From NCBI RefSeq assembly GCF_003287285.1, contig NZ_QMIG01000016.1, positions 56,191 to 120,190 of the forward strand: DNA of 64,000 nucleotides, read 5' to 3'. The translations under genes were made by a program, and so were the position numbers. The DNA comes from Phytoactinopolyspora halophila. GTDB taxonomy: Bacteria; Actinomycetota; Actinomycetes; Jiangellales; Jiangellaceae. This document shows, one piece after another, positions 1-8,599 of this stretch (the stretch's first letter is position 1; each line of letters begins with the position of its first letter). The notes under the pieces are model-generated. The model saw only the letters and a program-made list of their open reading frames with translations, ran no database searches and was not told the origin of the DNA.

Positions 1-149
<149 letters not shown>

Positions 150-154
150 CAACG

Positions 155-919
155 ATGGGAATTCTCGACGGCAAGCGCATCCTGGTAACCGGGGTGCTGA
201 CCGAGGCGTCGTTCGCCTTCCACGCGGCGAAACTGGCGCAGAACGAAGGCGCCACCGTGGTGCTCACCGGGTTCGGCCGGATGAGCCTGGTGGAACGGGT
301 CGCGAACCGGCTTCCCAAGCCGGCACCGGTGCTCGAGCTGGACGTGCAGAACGACGAGCATCTCGACACGCTGGCCGGCCGGGTTCGCGAGGAAGTCGAC
401 GGGCTCGACGGCGTGGTGCACAGCATCGCGTTCGCCCCGCAGTCCGCGCTGGGCGGTGCATTCCTTGACACGAGCTTCGAGGATGTCTCGACGGCAGTGC
501 ACGTCTCCGCGTACTCGCTGAAGTCTCTGACGATGGCCACCTTGCCGCTCATGCCTGACGGGGGTTCGGTGGTCGGCATGGACTTCGACGCGCAGGTGGC
601 GTGGTCGGGCTACGACTGGATGGGCGTGGCCAAGGCAGGTCTGGAGTCGACCGCACGTTACCTGGCGAAGTACCTCGGTGAGCGGCGTATTCGGGTCAAT
701 CTCGTCTCGGCCGGACCGGTCAAGACGATGGCGGCTCGTTCCATCCCGGGTTTCGACGAGTTCGAGAGCGCCTGGGATACGCGCGCGCCACTGGGGTGGG
801 ACCTTAACGATCCTGAACCGGCCGCTCGCGGTGTCGTTGCCCTGCTCTCGGACTGGTTCCCGAAGACCACTGGTGAAATCGTTCACGTCGACGGGGGTTT
901 CCACGCCATCGGCGCATAG
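155..919 (+). CDS. fabI: Enoyl-ACP reductase (NADH) FabI/InhA type
   Basis: This 254-residue protein catalyses the last reduction of each fatty acid elongation cycle. It starts at ATG 155, five bases after fabG stops, so the two are co-transcribed. Visible features are the FabI-type nucleotide loop TGVLTEASFAF (residues 12-22), the adenine-contacting DV at 63-64, HSIAF at 89-93, and the catalytic pair Tyr153 and Lys160 in YDWMGVAK, with the seven-residue spacing of InhA. The C-terminal part has the substrate loop AGPVKTMAARSIPGF and ends VDGGFHAIGA. The length matches FabI (about 255-270) and the motifs are closer to InhA than to E. coli FabI. A longer start upstream would overlap fabG heavily and is rejected. 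Confidence 0.95.
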   Translation: MGILDGKRILVTGVLTEASFAFHAAKLAQNEGATVVLTGFGRMSLVERVANRLPKPAPVLELDVQNDEHLDTLAGRVREEVDGLDGVVHSIAFAPQSALGGAFLDTSFEDVSTAVHVSAYSLKSLTMATLPLMPDGGSVVGMDFDAQVAWSGYDWMGVAKAGLESTARYLAKYLGERRIRVNLVSAGPVKTMAARSIPGFDEFESAWDTRAPLGWDLNDPEPAARGVVALLSDWFPKTTGEIVHVDGGFHAIGA

Positions 920-949
920 CGAACCGGTGACTCGACGTCGGTCGCGGGC

Positions 950-2035
950 TCAGTGGCTACGGGCAGTCGTGAGCGCGACGAGGTGGGAGAGGGCGGTGCG
1001 GCCATCGTCGGTGACCGTTGCCTGGTCAATCGCCGCGATGGCGTCTTCGACGAGGGAGTCGATACGCGCCTCGACGCGACCGAGTGCCCCGGTGTCGGAG
1101 AGGATTTCCTGGAGCCTGTGCACGCCTGCGTCGTCCAGGTGGGGATTCCCGAGCAGCTCGGCGATGATACGGGCTTGCACGGTGTCCGCGCGTTCCAGGG
1201 CGTAGGCGACCAGCATGGTGCGCTTTCCTTCACGCAGGTCGTCGCCGGCCGGTTTGCCGGTGACCGCAGGGTCGCCGAAGACACCGAGGATGTCGTCTCG
1301 TAGCTGGAAGGCCTCACCGAGGGCGGAACCGTACGTGCTGAACGCCCCGAGGACCTCGCCGGATCCACGGGCCAGCTGGCCACCGAGCGCGAGTGGATGC
1401 ACGACGGTGTAGCGGGCGGCTTTGTGCACGATGACCTGGTGGGCGCGCTTCACCTGCTCGGGCGCGGCGCTGTCGACATCGGCTTGAGCGAGGATGTCGA
1501 GATACTGCCCGGCGCCGACCTCGGTACGCATCAATTCGAAGACCGGCCGGGCACGCTGGAGCGCCGTCTCGTCGAGCCCGGCCTGGCACAGAAGCTCGTC
1601 GCTCCATCCCAGCAGCAGATCGCCGAGGAGAATGGCCGCGGCGCGGCCAAACTTGTCCGGGTCGCCGCGCCAGCCGTGCTCGCGATGGCGCGCGGCGAAC
1701 CGCTGGTGTACCGATGGCTCGCCGCGACGCGTGTCCGATTCATCGATCACGTCGTCATGGACCAGCGCGGCGGCCTGAAAGAGTTCGAGCGCCGACGCCG
1801 CGGTGACGATCGGTTCGTCGTCGCTGGAGCCGCCCGCGGCCACCCAGCCCCAGTAGCAGAACGCGGGGCGCAGGCGTTTGCCTCCGCGGAGGAGACCGGT
1901 GGCGGCATCGAGGAGGGGAAGCAGGTCGGCGCTAACCGGTTCGAGGGCCGCGCGCTGAAGGTTCAGGAACTCGTCGAGGGCATGCTGGACCCGTGGCCGC
2001 AGTGGGCCGACCGGGTCGGCAGGAGACTCGATCAC
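950..2035 (-). CDS. Polyprenyl (geranylgeranyl-type) diphosphate synthase
   Basis: This 361-residue trans-isoprenyl diphosphate synthase condenses isopentenyl diphosphate with an allylic diphosphate. The first Asp-rich motif is DDVID at residues 94-98, preceded by FQAAALVH and followed by DTRRGEPSVH. The second is the LRDDILGVFGD motif near residue 245, and GGKRLRP lies at 51-57 as in the IdsA/CrtE family. It is convergent with fabI (30 bases between stops). The neighbouring metF and a phytoene-desaturase-like gene recall the actinobacterial IdsA-MetF neighbourhood. Chain length (C15, C20 or longer) cannot be read with certainty. A menaquinone or carotenoid precursor role is an inference. Confidence 0.9.
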   Translation of the reverse strand: MIESPADPVGPLRPRVQHALDEFLNLQRAALEPVSADLLPLLDAATGLLRGGKRLRPAFCYWGWVAAGGSSDDEPIVTAASALELFQAAALVHDDVIDESDTRRGEPSVHQRFAARHREHGWRGDPDKFGRAAAILLGDLLLGWSDELLCQAGLDETALQRARPVFELMRTEVGAGQYLDILAQADVDSAAPEQVKRAHQVIVHKAARYTVVHPLALGGQLARGSGEVLGAFSTYGSALGEAFQLRDDILGVFGDPAVTGKPAGDDLREGKRTMLVAYALERADTVQARIIAELLGNPHLDDAGVHRLQEILSDTGALGRVEARIDSLVEDAIAAIDQATVTDDGRTALSHLVALTTARSH

Positions 2036-2385
2036 GCCGTCAGGCTATGAGGCCGACGACGCGGGCGCGCCGCCGGGCCCGGTTTCTCGACCTGATCGTT
2101 CCGGCGATCGAGGTTTCCGGGTCAGCACGGTGCGCGGTTTTCACACGATAATCTGCCCGGCAGTTGTGGTCCTGGTCGTGACATTTCTGACCGCACGACG
2201 ACGCGGCCGTGATTCACACGGCATTGCACGCTCCCGTCCCACAAGAATTCGTCACGTTGTCGTGAGTGCTTCCGCAGTATGCATTTCTTTTTGCGCAACG
2301 AGCAGCGAAATACGCAACCGGCCAGCTCATGAGAGGGCGAATCCCAGAGCATGAGATGCAATTTTCTGGACATTCCTGGTGCGGC
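2036..2385. other. Divergent intergenic region, no gene seen
   Basis: About 350 bases lie between the divergent starts of the polyprenyl synthase and metF. The part from about 2130 to 2380 is clearly less G/C-rich than the flanking coding DNA and holds an imperfect inverted TTGCG...CGCAA pair near 2295-2320. I find no open frame with coding character and no recognisable riboswitch core. It presumably holds both promoters. Confidence 0.5.
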
Positions 2386-2398
2386 TATGGTGAACGCT
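2386..2398 (+). promoter_or_regulatory. Candidate -10 element for a leaderless metF mRNA
   Basis: TATGGT at 2386-2391 fits the actinobacterial TANNNT -10 pattern and ends seven bases before the ATG at 2399. Transcription would therefore start on or next to the start codon. No Shine-Dalgarno sequence precedes that ATG, which agrees with a leaderless transcript. The -35 is weak. This is inference from spacing only. Confidence 0.4.
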
Positions 2399-3325
2399 AT
2401 GTCTCTAGGATTGCCGACGACCACACCAGAAAACGGAACAACTATCCGGGAGCTGCTGGCCGCCGGCGAGCGGTCGTACTCGTTCGAGTTCTTCGCTCCC
2501 AAGAGCGAGCAGGCCGAAGAGCTCTTCTGGCGCACGATTCGGGAACTGGAGCGGCTGCGGCCGACCTTCATTTCCGTGACCTACGGCGCCGGCGGAACGT
2601 CGCGGGAGTCGACCGTTCGGGTCACCGGACAGGTCGCCACCGACACCACGCTGACCGCCATGGGTCACCTCACCGCCGTGAACCACTCGGTTGCCGAGCT
2701 GCGGCACGTCATAGGCTCGTATGCCGATGCCGGTATCCGGAACATCTTGGCCCTGCGGGGGGACCCGCCCGGCAATCCGCAAGGCGAGTGGGTGCCGCAT
2801 CCGGAGGGGTTGAACTATTCCGAGGAGCTGGTCCGGCTCATCAAGTCGGTGGGTGACTTCTGTGTGGGTGTCGCGGCATTCCCGGAGAAGCACCCGCGCT
2901 CCCCGGATCTGCAGACCGACGTCGACTTCCTGGTACGCAAGTTCCGCGCTGGCGCGGATTTCGCGATCACCCAGATGTTCTTCAACGTCGAGGACTACTT
3001 GCGGTTGCGGGATCGCGTGGCCGCGGCGGGTGAGGACAAACCGATCATCGCCGGCATCATGCCGGTCACCAACGTGAAGCAGATCGAGCGTTTTGCCGAG
3101 CTGTCGGGTGCCGAGTTCCCCGAGTGGCTGGCCAAGCGCCTGCGCGCGGTTCAGGATGACCCCGAGGCGGTGCGTGCCATCGGTGTCGAGGTAGCGACGG
3201 AGATGAGCGAGCGCCTCCTGGAGGAGGGTGCCCCGGGGCTGCACTTCATCACGTTGAACAAGTCGACGGCCACCCGCGAGATCTACCAGAACCTCGGCCT
3301 CGGAGCGAGTCTCGTTCCCGCGTGA
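2399..3325 (+). CDS. metF: Methylenetetrahydrofolate reductase
   Basis: This flavoprotein reduces 5,10-methylene-THF to 5-methyl-THF, the methyl donor for methionine synthase. The TIM-barrel sequence shows [14 protein letters not shown] near the N-terminus (the Glu of EFF is the proton-shuttling position in the family), [24 protein letters not shown] (the conserved LRGDPP) and [10 protein letters not shown]. The ATG at 2399 gives 308 residues, the normal bacterial length. In-frame ATGs at 2387 and 2351 would add 4 or 16 residues that do not look like the family. The gene is divergent from the polyprenyl synthase and convergent with the phytoene-desaturase-like gene. Confidence 0.93.
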   Translation: MSLGLPTTTPENGTTIRELLAAGERSYSFEFFAPKSEQAEELFWRTIRELERLRPTFISVTYGAGGTSRESTVRVTGQVATDTTLTAMGHLTAVNHSVAELRHVIGSYADAGIRNILALRGDPPGNPQGEWVPHPEGLNYSEELVRLIKSVGDFCVGVAAFPEKHPRSPDLQTDVDFLVRKFRAGADFAITQMFFNVEDYLRLRDRVAAAGEDKPIIAGIMPVTNVKQIERFAELSGAEFPEWLAKRLRAVQDDPEAVRAIGVEVATEMSERLLEEGAPGLHFITLNKSTATREIYQNLGLGASLVPA

Positions 3326-3397
3326 CCTCCCGGAGGCAGCCGCCGGCAGGCGGGTAACCGGGACGGCGATGACGGCGACGGCGCGGTGCGCCGGGAA

Positions 3398-4804
3398 TCA
3401 GGCGCGGCCGATGGCGTCGACGGCAAGAGCTGCCGAGATCGCTACCGCCGGAATCCCAGCGCCCGGATGGGTGCTGGCTCCGGCGTAGAACAGGCCCCGC
3501 AGGAACGAACGGTTCTTCCTGCGTTGCCGTATGCAGCTGTTTCCGTGCCAGGCCTGGCCGAATATCCGGCCGCCGGTGGCGCCGTACTCCCGTTCGAGGT
3601 CGTACGGCGATCGGATGTGCATGTTGAGCACGTCGTCCTTGACCTGGACGCCACGTGAGGCGGCCAGGCCCAGCAGCTGCTGGGCGTGCGTCTCCGCCGT
3701 GTCCGGATCCGACCAGTCCGTCTGGTCGGCACCGTCACCGTGGGAGGGGCAATCGGCGTGCAGGGCCAGCGCGCACGGCCCGGACGGGTCATCTCCGCTG
3801 CGGTAGGTGACGGCGACGTTTGGCCCGTCCTCGGTGAGCAGGATGGTGCGCTGCGGAAGGTCGAGTGGATGACGCACCGAAAGCACGAGGCTAAACACGG
3901 AGTGCCCGTCGCTCGGTACGGTCGACTCGTGCCGGGCGCGTAAACTGTCGAATCCGAGCTGCCCGGGCGGCGCGGTGGACACTACGACGTCGGCGGGGAT
4001 GGTCTCGCCGTCGGCGACCTGGACGCCGGTGACCTGCCGGTACTTGCTCTTCACCTGGATGGCTGGCGTACCGAAGCGCATCGTGGCGCCCTGCTGCAGT
4101 AGACGGCGCTCTAATGCCTCGATCAGCGCCGTCAGGCCGCCGCGAACGGTCCACGTTCCGAAGGTCTGTTCGATGTAGGCGAGGCTGGCAAGAGCGGCGG
4201 GAGCCTTGGTGGGTGTCGCACCGTACAGTGTGGCGTAGCTGTCGAGAATCAGCCGCAGGTTAGGCTCCTGCAGGTGCAGCATGCCCAGCTCACGCAGACT
4301 GTTCGCGCGCCGCAGATACTGCTTGGAGCGTGGATGTACGCGAAACCAGAGCAGGTCGCGCCAGCCTGGCGGGTGATCGAGGAGCCGCGGGCGGAGCTGG
4401 CCCCACATGCACTCGGCATCGCGGATCAGCGCTTCCCACTGGGCACCGGCTCCAGGACCGAACGCGTCGTCGAGGGCGGCCGTGATCCGCGCGCGGCTGG
4501 CATTGGGCATATCCAGCTGGCCGCCATCAGGGAAGACGTAGCGTACGGACGGATCGAGCGGCACCAGCTCGAGCTCGCGTTCGAGGGGACGGCCCGTCTT
4601 GCGGAACAGGTCGCGGAACACGGCGGGAAGGGTGAATGCCGTCGGGCCGGTTTCCACGCAGATGCCGTCGATGACGTCTGCGCTGACCTGGCCTCCGGCT
4701 CGGGAATTCTGTTCGAGCACGGTGACCTCGTGTCCGAAGTCGACGAGCCGCAAGGCGGCGGCCAGCCCGGCGACGCCGGCGCCGATGACCACTGTTCGTG
4801 CCAC
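3398..4804 (-). CDS. Phytoene desaturase-like FAD-dependent oxidoreductase
   Basis: A GTG start at 4804 gives 468 residues beginning VARTVVIGAGVAGLAAAL, a Rossmann GxGxxG FAD-binding motif, followed by VTVLEQNSRAGGQV. The C-terminal signature GLFYAGASTHPGAGIPAV is typical of the CrtI/CrtN phytoene desaturase family rather than HemY. The frame stays open a further 276 bases upstream, but that stretch crosses the promoter and SOS box of the next gene and has no family similarity, so it is excluded. The nearby polyprenyl synthase suggests isoprenoid chemistry. No phytoene synthase (crtB) is in the window, so a carotenoid role is only inferred and another amine- or isoprenoid-oxidising substrate is possible. 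Confidence 0.8.
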   Translation of the reverse strand: MARTVVIGAGVAGLAAALRLVDFGHEVTVLEQNSRAGGQVSADVIDGICVETGPTAFTLPAVFRDLFRKTGRPLERELELVPLDPSVRYVFPDGGQLDMPNASRARITAALDDAFGPGAGAQWEALIRDAECMWGQLRPRLLDHPPGWRDLLWFRVHPRSKQYLRRANSLRELGMLHLQEPNLRLILDSYATLYGATPTKAPAALASLAYIEQTFGTWTVRGGLTALIEALERRLLQQGATMRFGTPAIQVKSKYRQVTGVQVADGETIPADVVVSTAPPGQLGFDSLRARHESTVPSDGHSVFSLVLSVRHPLDLPQRTILLTEDGPNVAVTYRSGDDPSGPCALALHADCPSHGDGADQTDWSDPDTAETHAQQLLGLAASRGVQVKDDVLNMHIRSPYDLEREYGATGGRIFGQAWHGNSCIRQRRKNRSFLRGLFYAGASTHPGAGIPAVAISAALAVDAIGRA

Positions 4805-4827
4805 GGTGGGTGAGCCTATGACGAAGC

Positions 4828-4858
4828 TTGACGGTCTGTCGGTCGGGGGTGTTACTCT
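4828..4858 (+). promoter_or_regulatory. Candidate promoter of the HEPN gene
   Basis: TTGACG (4828-4833) and TACTCT (4853-4858) are separated by 19 bases and resemble -35 and -10 hexamers. The expected transcription start, around 4865, lies immediately before the SOS-box palindrome, so a bound repressor would block initiation. Confidence 0.5.
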
Positions 4859-4868
4859 CAAGATCTGG

Positions 4869-4884
4869 TCGAACAAAGGTTCGA
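4869..4884. promoter_or_regulatory. LexA-type SOS box
   Basis: TCGAAC-AAAG-GTTCGA is a perfect 6-4-6 palindrome that matches the actinobacterial/Bacillus-type LexA operator TCGAAC-N4-GTTCGA in every arm position. It ends 22 bases before the ATG of the HEPN gene and lies just downstream of its candidate -10 box. It also lies 65 bases upstream of the divergent oxidoreductase start. Confidence 0.75.
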
Positions 4885-4906
4885 TGGCAATGTGAAGGAG
4901 GGACCG

Positions 4907-5437
4907 ATGACAGCATCGTATGGCCAGGTCAACGGCACACACGGGGCGCGGCGTGGGGTGGGCACGCGGGTACGCCCACCGGCCGGGCACGCCACTCTGG
5001 AGCTGGTTGAACAAGCTCGCTCGTGCCTGGTGGACGCCGCCGAGGCCAGTACGGCCAACGATCGATTCGCCGCGGCCCATCTAGCGGCGCTGCGGGCCGC
5101 TGCGGCGGTGCTGGCCGCCCGGGCGCAGCCGGCGCGCCGCCGGCACGGCGGGGGGTCGGGCCGCCGGCGGGGACACGGCCCGCGTAACGTGTGGGAGCTC
5201 TTGCCGTCGGTGGCGCCGGAGCTGACCGAATGGGCTGCCTTCTTCGCCTCGAACGCTGGCAAGCGCGCGGCCGCGCAGGCTGGCCTGCGCGGTGCGGCGA
5301 GCACGCGGGAAGCTGATGATCTGATGCGCGAAGCCGAGGCGTTTCTTGGTCTGGTGTGCCTGCTGCTGGGATTGCCTTACCAGGAGCCCATCGACGGCGG
5401 CGCTGGCGGTTTGGCGGTCCCGCTGCGGCCGAGATGA
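4907..5437 (+). CDS. SAV_6107-family HEPN domain protein
   Basis: This is a 176-residue cytoplasmic protein. ATG 4907 is preceded by a strong AAGGAGGG ribosome site at 4895-4902, so the start is well supported. The body is alpha-helical and Ala-rich (LELVEQARSCLVDAAEAS, then FAAAHLAALRAAAAVLAAR), followed by a basic Gly/Arg linker and a second helical part, VWELLPSVAPELTEWAAFFASNAGKRAAAQAG. This layout matches the actinobacterial SAV_6107 HEPN family. HEPN proteins often bind or cut RNA, but the usual RNase RX4-6H motif is not obvious, so nuclease activity is unproven. The SOS box and candidate promoter directly upstream suggest DNA-damage control. Its function is unknown. Confidence 0.8.
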   Translation: MTASYGQVNGTHGARRGVGTRVRPPAGHATLELVEQARSCLVDAAEASTANDRFAAAHLAALRAAAAVLAARAQPARRRHGGGSGRRRGHGPRNVWELLPSVAPELTEWAAFFASNAGKRAAAQAGLRGAASTREADDLMREAEAFLGLVCLLLGLPYQEPIDGGAGGLAVPLRPR

Positions 5438-5548
5438 GATGGTGTCGAGATGAGAGGGTCAGGAAGGTACCGGCGGGCAGTTGTGTTATAGGGGGGAGAA
5501 TCCCACACTGATCGCGATTTGTGATCGAACCGAGGATGTGAGTAGACG

Positions 5549-6463
5549 ATGCCGGAAGCTCTGTACGAGCTGGTGAACGGAGAAGCGCCGGAATTCGAGA
5601 ATCCGGTCCTCCTGTATCACTTCAGCGGCTTCATCGATGCCGGTCACGCCGGCGGTGGAATCGCTGAGCACCTGCTCGAGAACCTGGAGCATACCGAGGT
5701 GGCGCGGTTCGACACGGATCAGCTGGTCGACTACCGGTCGCGGCGTCCCGAGATGCGGCTGTCCGGCGGTATGTTCACCAGCTATGCCGCGCCGCAACTG
5801 ACCCTGCAGGCCATGCGTGACGACGGTGGTTCGCCGTTCCTCCTGCTATATGGGCCGGAACCGGACGTGCGCTGGGAGGCGTTCGTCGCTGCCGTGAAGG
5901 AGCTGATCGAGCATTTCGGTGTCCGGCTGGTAGCGGGATTCCACGGGATCCCCGCGCCGACGCCGCATACACGGCCGATTGGCGTCACCGCCCATGCCAC
6001 CCGTCCGGGTTTGCTCCCCGCTGATCTGCTGATCGATGCCGAGCTGGAGGTGCCGGGTAGCGCGTCATCGTTGCTCCAGTACCGGCTGGGTGAGTGGGGA
6101 CAAGATGCCGTCGGCCTGGTGGCACGCGTGCCCCACTACCTGTCCGAGGCGCACTATCCGCAGTCCTCGGTGAGCCTGCTGCGCTCGTTGAGCTCGGCAA
6201 CCGGGCTGTTGTTGCCGGTAAACGACCTTCTGGAGGCATCCGAAGAGGCGGAGCAGCAGGTGCAGGAGCAGGTGGAGAACAACGAACAGGTCGCGCGCGT
6301 GGTCCAGGCTCTGGAGTCGCAGTACGACGCTTTCGAAGGTGGCACCTCGCGAGGCAACCTGCTTGCCGAACCCAAGACGCTGCCGACCGCCGACGAGATC
6401 GGCGCCGACTTCGAGCGCTTCCTTGCCGAGCTCGATGTGGGGGACGATCGCCCCGATGAATGA
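5549..6463 (+). CDS. PAC2 (proteasome assembly chaperone-like) family protein
   Basis: This 304-residue protein shows the PAC2-family N-terminus, VLLYHFSGFIDAGHAGGGIAEHLLE, then a long middle domain with FLLLYGPEPDVRWEAF and LVAGFHGIPAPTPHTRP, as in actinobacterial Rv2125-like proteins. The C-terminal third is acidic and probably coiled (EASEEAEQQVQEQVENNEQ). The archaeal and eukaryotic relatives help assemble proteasomes, and many actinobacteria carry proteasomes, but no proteasome gene is in this window. The role here is therefore unknown. A short AT-richer leader separates it from the HEPN gene and no strong Shine-Dalgarno is evident. Confidence 0.85.
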   Translation: MPEALYELVNGEAPEFENPVLLYHFSGFIDAGHAGGGIAEHLLENLEHTEVARFDTDQLVDYRSRRPEMRLSGGMFTSYAAPQLTLQAMRDDGGSPFLLLYGPEPDVRWEAFVAAVKELIEHFGVRLVAGFHGIPAPTPHTRPIGVTAHATRPGLLPADLLIDAELEVPGSASSLLQYRLGEWGQDAVGLVARVPHYLSEAHYPQSSVSLLRSLSSATGLLLPVNDLLEASEEAEQQVQEQVENNEQVARVVQALESQYDAFEGGTSRGNLLAEPKTLPTADEIGADFERFLAELDVGDDRPDE

Positions 6464-6532
6464 CCCGCCGCGGCTGTCGCCGTGGGTGGCCCGTCGCATG
6501 ACGTGACCCGGCATGGGGCTACGCTCGTAGAC

Positions 6533-6844
6533 GTGCAGCGTGATGCCCTTCCGTTCTACCGTGTCATGGCCTACGTCACCGGAGTCTTCTTGCTGTTGCT
6601 CTGTGTGGCGATCTACCTGCGGTACGGTCCGCCAGACGAGCCGGGTATGAGTGCGGTGGTCTCGCCGATTCACGGCTGGTTGTACGTCGTCTATCTGGTC
6701 GCGGTGGGATTGCTGGTCTATCAGCGTGGATGGCGTGGCTTACACGTCCTGCTGATCGCTCTGGCCGGCACCGTGCCGTTTGCGTCATTCGTGGCCGAGC
6801 GTTTCGTCGTCAAGAAGGCACGTGAGGGCGAGCGGATTCGCTGA
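6533..6844 (+). CDS. DUF3817 small integral membrane protein
   Basis: A GTG start at 6533 gives 103 residues starting VQRDALPFYRVMAYVTGVF, which fits the family layout of a short helix before the first membrane segment. Three hydrophobic segments follow: VTGVFLLLLCVAIYL, WLYVVYLVAVGLLVY and LLIALAGTVPFASFV. The protein ends in a basic tail. The frame extends to an ATG at 6482, but those residues are atypical. Its last 35 bases overlap the 3' end of the convergent SURF1 gene. Function unknown. Confidence 0.75.
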   Translation: MQRDALPFYRVMAYVTGVFLLLLCVAIYLRYGPPDEPGMSAVVSPIHGWLYVVYLVAVGLLVYQRGWRGLHVLLIALAGTVPFASFVAERFVVKKAREGERIR

Positions 6845-7628
6845 CCTGTTCGGTCTCGCCCGGATGGTCCGGATCGTCGGGATCGGGGCCTTCGGCCGTG
6901 CGACGCGAGCGCACACCAGAGCGTACGGCCGAAGCCCAGAAGGCGATCGCCGCTAGGCCAAAGATCCACCATTGGGCTGTGTAGGAGAGGTTCTGCCACG
7001 GACTCACGTTCCGGATGGGAGCTAACTCATCGACATCGACGGGAGTGACGCCCGGCGTGTCAGGGCGTTCCGTCGTGCGGAGCACGTATCCGTGAACGAT
7101 GTGATCGCCGGGGAGACCCGTGGCCGTGCTGAACGGTTCGGGCGCGATATAGCCGAGTTCTGAGTCACCGAGTTCTTGATCGCTGCGCACCGTGGCATGC
7201 TGGGGGGTCTCCGGCGGTAGCAGATAGCCGTGCACCGTGACCTCGGACGACGCCGGCTCGGTGACGTCGTCGGGTTCCTCGACCCATCCGCGTAGTACCG
7301 GCACGATGGTGCCATCGGCCGTTTCGAGAGGAATCAGGACGAACCATCCCAGGGTGCTGTCATGGATGCGGCCTGGGATGATGAATTGGTGCTCGTTGAG
7401 ATACTGCCCTTCGGCACGCACCGGACGGTCAGCGGCCGTGCCGATGTCGTGTCCGGGGGTCACGAGCTGGTCGATCGCCGTGGGCGGCTGGTCGCGCTCG
7501 TCCTGGCGGGAGGTGGTGTCCTGGAACACGTTCAGCTGCCACCAGCCCGCGATCACACAGATGGCCAGCGCCACGACGAGCGCGAGGTGGACGGCCAGCC
7601 ACCGCGGAGTCACCAGGAACCGGAGCAT
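6810..7628 (-). CDS. SURF1 family cytochrome oxidase biogenesis protein
   Basis: This is a 272-residue membrane protein from ATG 7628 (a GTG at 7634 is an alternative). It has the SURF1 topology: an N-terminal membrane helix (HLALVVALAICVIAGWWQL), a large extracytoplasmic domain with GRIHDSTLGWFVLIPLETADG and VLRGWVEEP, and a C-terminal helix (WWIFGLAAIAFWAS). SURF1 proteins help insert heme a during assembly of aa3-type cytochrome c oxidase. The partners (ctaCDEF, ctaA) are not in this window. The acidic Asp/Pro-rich tail crosses into the convergent DUF3817 gene by 35 bases. Confidence 0.87.
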   Translation of the reverse strand: MLRFLVTPRWLAVHLALVVALAICVIAGWWQLNVFQDTTSRQDERDQPPTAIDQLVTPGHDIGTAADRPVRAEGQYLNEHQFIIPGRIHDSTLGWFVLIPLETADGTIVPVLRGWVEEPDDVTEPASSEVTVHGYLLPPETPQHATVRSDQELGDSELGYIAPEPFSTATGLPGDHIVHGYVLRTTERPDTPGVTPVDVDELAPIRNVSPWQNLSYTAQWWIFGLAAIAFWASAVRSGVRSRRTAEGPDPDDPDHPGETEQVSESARPHVPS

Positions 7629-7806
7629 GTTCACCACCGTAGCCGGGTAGCGGGACGGACGGGTCGAGTGACCCGTGAGAGTACGGACATGTTGGTGGAT
7701 GTGCTGAGAAACGAGACGCTGACGAGTAGGCTTCGTCCCGTCACGATAATGGTCAGACGACATGGGTGGGCCAGCGGATATGACCACGATGGAGAGAAGA
7801 GCACCG

Positions 7807-8589
7807 ATGACTCGACCGCACCCGTTGACTGCCTTGAAGGAGCGGGAGTGGGCGGAATCTTGGGAGGAGCAGCAGCGGGTTGTTGAGGAGCAGCTCAACT
7901 CGCAGCGAGGAAGCTGGCTTCCCAACGTCGTCGAGCGTCGTCTGTGGGGTGCTCTGCGATGGACGTCCGGACGTCCCGGTCACGCCGCAACGTCCGGCCG
8001 CGCCGTAGCGGAGAAGTTCGTCGTCATCCGCCCCGATGGCGTCGATGAGAACGCCATGCAGCGGGTGGTCCACGCGCTGGACGAGCCGGCACCGATGATG
8101 CGCATCCTCGGTTTCGGGCTGCATCGACACCATCTGATCGGCATGGCGGCCGGAGCAGTCGGCGCCGCGGCTCTCCTCGCCGCGGGCGCGGCTGCGATCG
8201 GCGCGGGGCTGTTCGGCATCGTGCTCGTCGTGCTCCTGGGCTTGGTGGGCGGAGCGATCGGCGGATCGGTGACCGCGCAATTCTTCGCCGAGCGTCAGCG
8301 CCAGGCCGTGCTGCGCGACGACCAGCACCTGCGGCTCATCCTCGGCCGCTACGCGCCGAAGTCGTGGCTGCGCCTGGTCGAGGCGGCCTCGGCGCTGGAG
8401 AGCGTCCTCCCGCGGGGTGCGAGCACGGCCGAGGGCGACCCGGACGCGCAGACCGTCGAGGCCATTCAGATCGCCATGTGGGAAGCGGCCGGGTTGCTGC
8501 TCACATCGTCCGATCACACGGGCATGGATGTGCTGGCCGAAGGAGTGGAGCGCCTCGAACGAGCCCACCGGCGTGGGATCGGCCGCTGA
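7807..8589 (+). CDS. Conserved hypothetical protein with a hydrophobic Gly/Ala hairpin
   Basis: I do not recognise this protein. ATG 7807 follows a GGAGAGAAG ribosome site at good spacing and gives 260 residues. The first 105 are soluble and charged (WAESWEEQQRVVEEQ, then FVVIRPDGVDENAMQ). A continuous Ala/Gly/Leu-rich segment of about 50 residues follows (MAAGAVGAAALLAAGAAAIG, then VLVVLLGLVGGAIGGSV), long enough for two membrane helices joined by a tight turn. A helical cytoplasmic C-terminus of about 90 residues completes it. The Gly spacing resembles glycine-zipper membrane proteins. It is divergent from SURF1 and convergent with the DNA ligase gene. Confidence 0.7.
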   Translation: MTRPHPLTALKEREWAESWEEQQRVVEEQLNSQRGSWLPNVVERRLWGALRWTSGRPGHAATSGRAVAEKFVVIRPDGVDENAMQRVVHALDEPAPMMRILGFGLHRHHLIGMAAGAVGAAALLAAGAAAIGAGLFGIVLVVLLGLVGGAIGGSVTAQFFAERQRQAVLRDDQHLRLILGRYAPKSWLRLVEAASALESVLPRGASTAEGDPDAQTVEAIQIAMWEAAGLLLTSSDHTGMDVLAEGVERLERAHRRGIGR

Positions 8590-8599
8590 TCGGCAGACG

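Noticed and set aside
2122..2571. Minus-strand ORF upstream of metF and possible metF riboswitch
   Set aside because: The ORF runs into metF and has low coding character; I could not match the leader to SAM or cobalamin riboswitch cores.
3500..3520. GGAAC...GTTCC-type palindrome inside the oxidoreductase gene as another SOS box
   Set aside because: Arms and spacing do not match TCGAAC-N4-GTTCGA and it lies within coding sequence.
4907..5437. HEPN/MNT toxin-antitoxin pair
   Set aside because: No nucleotidyltransferase (MNT) gene is adjacent; upstream is an oxidoreductase and downstream a PAC2 protein.
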